A DNA stretch of 12,500 nt, taken from contig NW_022204752.1 of assembly GCF_008831285.2 (NCBI RefSeq), positions 1 through 12,500 on the forward strand, in the 5' to 3' direction. The position numbers and the translations under genes are program-made. Under the pieces are notes generated by a model. The model was not told where the DNA came from, did not search any database, and saw only the letters and a program-made list of their open reading frames with translations. Positions 8,258 to 12,500 of the stretch are shown piece by piece. Each line of letters starts with the position of its first letter. The stretch's first letter is position 1. The DNA comes from Nymphaea colorata. Taxonomy: Eukaryota; Streptophyta; Magnoliopsida; Nymphaeales; Nymphaeaceae.

Positions 8258-11200
8258 TCAGCGAATTCCAAATTGCTTATACATATGGATCCTTGACATA
8301 CTGAAACGACTCCCATTATTGGTATCAAACCAATAACGATTCATACAGGCTAAATCTTCTAATCGATGAGTGGGCCAAAGAAACACTTTCCATTTTAGAG
8401 AGTTATTTGTATCTGTATCAAAATGCTTATCCCTATTTACAAATTTCTCAAACCCCTGCGCATTAGTCTTAGCTCTATTGCAAAATACTGGATTCTTATT
8501 CACAAGGTTCCTATTTCGGTAATTGAAACGGCTTATAATTCTCAATCTCTACGATGGCTAGGAGATAAAATATGTTCAGGAACAAGCAAATCATAATTAT
8601 TATTGTCCCCATTCACACGCACTCCTCCGTGTCGTGCAATCGAGCCATTCAAGTCATTCTTATCAATATGTTTTTTTACCTGGTATCCTCGATTAGTTTG
8701 GTACTGAACCTTATGGGTCAATGAAATAGCTATGGTTTGATACATAATCGAAATTCCATCCCATTTGATAGACAAACGAACCGGTTCAACAATAAATATT
8801 CCCCTTTTTATCAATTCTGGAAGAGACAAATCCTTATTAATCAGCATTACATCTAGACCCATTTCTCCTCTTTGAATAGAGGATATAGCAATTTCATTCG
8901 GATTCATAAGTCTAAGCAGTAGACAATATACCTTGATATTATTGGTCATTCTTTGATTGAAAGAATCACCCCATCGGAGTTGAAAAAGAAAATATTTTTT
9001 CAAAAATAAGTCTAGTTCCGCTTCCTTCTTGCTCTTGAATTTCTTTTTCTTTCTGCGTTTCTTAATATCTGAACCCGCGAATTTGCTCCAACATCTTTTT
9101 TTTTGGTTTCTTATATCAGATATAAGATTTCCTTGGTGCTGTCGTTCTTTCTCGTCCCGGTTCCCATTCTCTAATTCAAGATATCCCTTTTGATTAGATT
9201 CTACTTTTGGTTTTGGATTAAATCTTTCTTTTTGATTAGATTCCACCTTTGGATCTATATAAAGATCGCTTGTTTTGTTTCCATGAAAATCAATAGAAGC
9301 AATTTGATTGGTATGATCACGGATTAGTCTTATATCGATCGTAAAGCGGCACAAATTCTGGTAAGAACAAGGGCGCAGATTCGATATAGTATGATCTAAC
9401 ATTTGTTCATTCATTCCCATCCAATCAAAAATAACTCTTTTTGCTTTGTTTGGATTTCTTGATGAATTCTGATATAAAGATAAAGATATCTTTCTTATTG
9501 GTCCCAGTCTTAGTAGTTTTCTTTTTTTTATTAATGAAAGTTCTGATACCCGTACTAGTCCTAGTTTCAATATTGTTTCTAGGGTAAAAATTGGTGATTC
9601 TCAATTCCAAATATTTTCTATCTAGATTTGGATCCCTATCAATTGTATATTTATCTTCTAGGCTATCATTTATAGTTGTAGCATAAAACGATTTGTATTT
9701 ATGTGTATTGTAATTAGAAATCTCTCCGTGCCTGTTTACTTGTAATGGTGATCCATAAATATTGGAGTCTTTCACATCTTCATAATTAAGATATTTATAT
9801 GATAAAAGATCATATCTGTAGTGTTTTTTAATTTTTTTTCGCAACTCGGACTCTTCAATAAGTCCAATTTATATTATAATAATCTTTTTACCGGAATGAA
9901 TTAATTGGTCTTTTTCTTCATATGAACCCAATTTTGGTGAGTCGTTATTTTTAATCGTAAAATGCTGATTGACTTTCTTTCTCCATTTTAGAGGTGCTAA
10001 TCTAGACCATTGTCATGGGAGAAATTGTATTGATAATGGCTCTTTAACCAGTTTTTCCATTCACTCATTCCAGAATTCCGCAGTTTCTTGTGTTTTGATT
10101 CTGAATCAAATATTCCTCGTGTATGGAAATAGTCATGGAAATAGTCTTTTATTCTATCCTTAATAAAAGGATATGTTCTGTAGTAATGAAATATGGATTC
10201 TGACTTATATTTGTTACTAACTTGGGTTTGCAATAATTTGTAAAACACATAGGCTTGAGACAAAGAAGATAAGTCGCAGTAAATCGGTGAATTACTATCA
10301 CTACTTATATTAGTAGTATAAGTAGAAAGAGATTTTACAGTCGAAATGAAGGGAATTATATTTGGATTCGTTTCATTAGTATCCTTTTCCTTTATTTCGT
10401 CATTGTAAGTGTATCCATTTAAAGTATTTTTTGTTGAGTCAAGAAAAAATTGTGCATTGATCCTGTAAATGTTAGTGATACATAGAAGGATACCCATGTA
10501 TATTCTTTCAATGAAAGATTTCATAAAAGAGTCCATTTAGAGATTAATGGGGCACTTCTTCTTTTTTTAGATATTTGAAAAATATGTTTCCGTGATTCGG
10601 TTCTTTTATTACTAAAATTTCCCTTGTTAGTACTAATATCTATATCCTCAATATCTGGAGTTAGAGGTTTTTTTTCTTGTCTTTTCTAATCTTTTCTACT
10701 TGATCCCAGATTTTGGTTGTCTTATCAGCCAGATCATTAATTTTTCTTTCTATCAGTGAATCATTTGTCCAATCTCCGGATACAATTATAATGGGTGATT
10801 CATGGATGATTTTTTTGGAATCTTTCTCATTTTGACTTGGTTCTTCATTTTGACTTGGGTCATAGACTCGCGTCAACTAAGAAAAAGAGTTTCTTCACTT
10901 TTCTTTTTATAAATAGAACTATTTTGATAATCCATCTTATTTTTTCGTTGAGATCTTTAGAAAACCTTTTATGTTGTCTTTTTATAATTCTTAGAAAGAA
11001 AAAACCTGTCTTTTTGACTTTTCTAATTTTTTTTTCGAGTGTTTTTATTAATGGGTTCAAAAAAGAAAGGTTTTTTTCGGGGAGAGCCAAAGGGGACTTC
11101 TGTTTCCATCCCCCAGATCGTTAAAAAACAGAAATTTTTTTGTTTTTTTCTTAGATCCTTATGATGGGATGTAGCTTTTTTCTATGCCAAGGTTTCAGAG

Positions 11201-12500
11201 AGAAAGGAAATAGGATTTTTATCTGAATACCGTCTGTTAACCATCTTTTGGAAATTCTGTTTCCGATAATTGAACACCATTATATGTGCATTTGACATGC
11301 ATTTCCCTACTCCATTCGGTCAAATCTTCATACCACTCAGGGAATTGAAATAATAACATACGACCAATATTTTAACTATTATCAATGAAGGTAATATGAT
11401 GTATTTTCGAAGAATCGAGTGGGTTACTAATATGGAACTCCTTATTGCTTGGGCAAATATAATATTATCCCAAGTTTCTGCTATTGCTATCCGTTCCTCC
11501 TCCTGTCTTTTATCCTCTTTTCTTTTATACTCCTCTTCGTGTTCTTTCTCCATTTTCTCTTCTCTTTTGCCCCTTCACCCACATAATCAGATGTTTGTAT
11601 TTTTGGGCTTTTTTTCTCCATCCAATTCCTAAAATGAGGTTCATCATCCTTGAGATATCAAAGAAAACAAAGGTGTTTTGTCTATTCTGTCAAAAAAAAG
11701 GGGGGAGTGTACATCTGTTTGAAACATTTCCCAAGTGACTGTTTTACGTCTTTGAGCCGCATCGACCCTTTGATTATATCACGACGAAAATCTGATTGTT
11801 GCGAGTAACGTATCAAGGCATTTCATGTTCTTCCTGCTTGATCAACCATTTCCTTTTCCTCTTTGATCACCATTTTTGGCTTGATCACCCTTTTTCTTTT
11901 TGGCTTGATCACCATTTCCTTTTCCTCTTTGATCACCTTTTTCGACTTGATCATCACTATTTTTTTCTTGATTACTATCGGTGGTATTACTGATATTATC
12001 AGTAGTATTATTGATATTATCATTGGTATTAATGATATTATCAGTGGTAGTATTGATGATATTATCATTGGTATTAATGATATTAGTATCCTCATCGGTA
12101 TCAGTGTCAGTATAAATTACTACACGTTTGGCTTTTCTTGAACGAATCCCGTGATCCTCTGTGGATTCTTCCTGATCATCTTCTTCCTCCTCCTCCTCCT
12201 CCTCTTCTTCAAAATCCAAATCAGAAGTCAGTTTGTATAACCATCGAGGAACCTTTTTCTTAATTTCTTCAATTTGAAGATTACTCATTTTTTGATCATT
12301 CGGATCAGCTCTAACCATATCGAATACTTTTTCTTCTCCCCCAAAAGCAAATTGTTTGAAACGAGTTCTTGATTTCTCAGCTTCTTCAGCTTCTTCTGTA
12401 AATTCACCAATTGAGACTGATGAATCCTCAATGCCTGTAGATAATGATTTTACGTCAAGTTTATATATTTCGTGTTCCAATTCTCGTTCAAACTCTCGAT
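8258..12500 (-). CDS. ycf1: Ycf1 / TIC214, C-terminal part, 5' end outside window, many frame breaks
   Basis: Ycf1 (TIC214) is a very large inner-envelope protein linked to the 1-MDa TIC import complex. This window holds its variable middle and C-terminal half; the N-terminal membrane segments lie beyond 12500. Conserved blocks, right to left, are [172 protein letters not shown] and [16 protein letters not shown], ending in a TGA at 8258-8260. They lie in all three frames, so the gene is broken many times. Examples are an A missing near 8545-8547, a T near 9467-9475, a T near 10526, and an A in each of two AAAAA runs near 11248 and 11369. The stretch 11842-12500 stays open. Rapid divergence of ycf1 makes exact counts unsafe. 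Confidence 0.93.
9188..9252. repeat. Imperfect direct repeat within ycf1
   Basis: Two 23-nt copies lie at 9188-9210 and 9230-9252, both beginning TTTTGATTAGATTC and differing at two positions. In the ycf1 reading frame each encodes KVESNQK, so the protein carries the motif twice, 14 residues apart. Confidence 0.8.
10123..10146. repeat. In-frame 12-bp tandem duplication within ycf1
   Basis: ATGGAAATAGTC occurs twice without a gap (10123-10134 and 10135-10146). On the coding strand the two copies encode DYFH DYFH, in the segment corresponding to IKDYF...GIF of other Ycf1 proteins. The frame is preserved. Confidence 0.85.
10827..10858. repeat. Short 18-bp-period repeat within ycf1
   Basis: TCATTTTGACTTGG occurs at 10827-10840 and 10845-10858, offset by 18 bp. 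The coding strand reads [12 protein letters not shown], so the repeat keeps the frame (six residues per period). Confidence 0.75.
11836..11937. repeat. Gly/Asp/Gln/Lys-rich repeat tract within ycf1
   Basis: A block beginning GCTTGATC and continuing ACCATTTCCTTTTCC occurs at 11836-11870 and again at 11903-11937, 67 bp apart. Between them is a second GATCACC-containing copy. The coding strand gives repeated GDQRGKGNG and GDQAK units. The first copy has one extra A (ATCAACC against ATCACC), which moves the frame at the left edge of the tract. Confidence 0.8.
11972..12098. repeat. Asn/Thr/Ile/Asp-rich repeat tract within ycf1
   Basis: This tract of degenerate units coding for INT-NDN and TTDN-type peptides stays in one frame. 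It includes a perfect 28-bp repeat at 12013-12040 and 12058-12085 (start GATATTATCATTGG), 45 bp apart. It lies between the [11 protein letters not shown] block and the Gly/Asp/Gln tract, a region of ycf1 known to vary in length. Confidence 0.85.
12181..12210. repeat. Trinucleotide repeat encoding ten Glu residues in ycf1
   Basis: The plus strand holds TTC and CTC-type triplets that read as ten consecutive GAA/GAG codons on the coding strand, between DLDF and DDQEE. It is a typical slippage-prone acidic spacer in Ycf1. Confidence 0.9.

Noticed and set aside
11396-11738. Plus-strand proteins at 11396-11632, 11484-11738 and similar frames at 2197-2412, 3696-3884, 10837-11124 and 11796-12141
   Set aside because: These are antisense shadows of ycf1, ndhE or ndhI, with low-complexity or meaningless translations.

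Overview
This window is plastid (chloroplast) DNA from a land plant, almost certainly an angiosperm. It covers part of the small single-copy region. Every recognisable gene lies on the minus strand, in the classic order read right to left: ycf1 (5' end outside the window), rps15, ndhH, ndhA exon 1, group II intron, ndhA exon 2, ndhI, ndhG, ndhE, psaC, ndhD (3' end outside). A complete ndh set with psaC embedded in it indicates a photosynthetic plant. The longer ndhI C-terminus, ending in SRTITN, is monocot-like, but I hold the monocot placement only loosely.

Layout: 1-1385 ndhD, missing roughly its last 35-45 codons; 1418-1462 an intercistronic hairpin; 1512-1756 psaC; 2162-2464 ndhE; 2757-3285 ndhG; 3628-4165 ndhI; 4246-6253 ndhA with a 923-nt intron; 6255-7421 ndhH; 7559-7819 rps15; 7820-8257 a spacer with a perfect 3 x 29-bp tandem repeat; 8258-12500 the C-terminal part of ycf1, rich in low-complexity repeats.

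The genes work together. NdhH, A, I, G, E and D are subunits of the thylakoid NDH complex, which accepts electrons from ferredoxin. PsaC carries the terminal iron-sulfur clusters of photosystem I, which reduce that ferredoxin. ndhH to ndhD form one polycistronic unit. rps15 encodes a ribosomal protein, and ycf1 (TIC214) a subunit of the inner-envelope import machinery.

The most striking feature is that nearly every gene is broken by single missing bases, mostly in short homopolymers, while almost no substitutions damage the proteins. By reading each gene against the known family I count about 50 missing bases in about 5.5 kb of ndh/psaC/rps15 coding sequence. Adding them back restores the expected lengths exactly for psaC (246 nt), ndhE (306), ndhG (534) and ndhH (1182). 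This pattern fits uncorrected homopolymer errors in a long-read sequence far better than gene decay, nuclear transfer or a new biological system. I therefore annotate the genes as CDS with frame breaks, not as pseudogenes. I found no CRISPR array, mobile element, tRNA or rRNA gene, and no evidence of an undescribed system.
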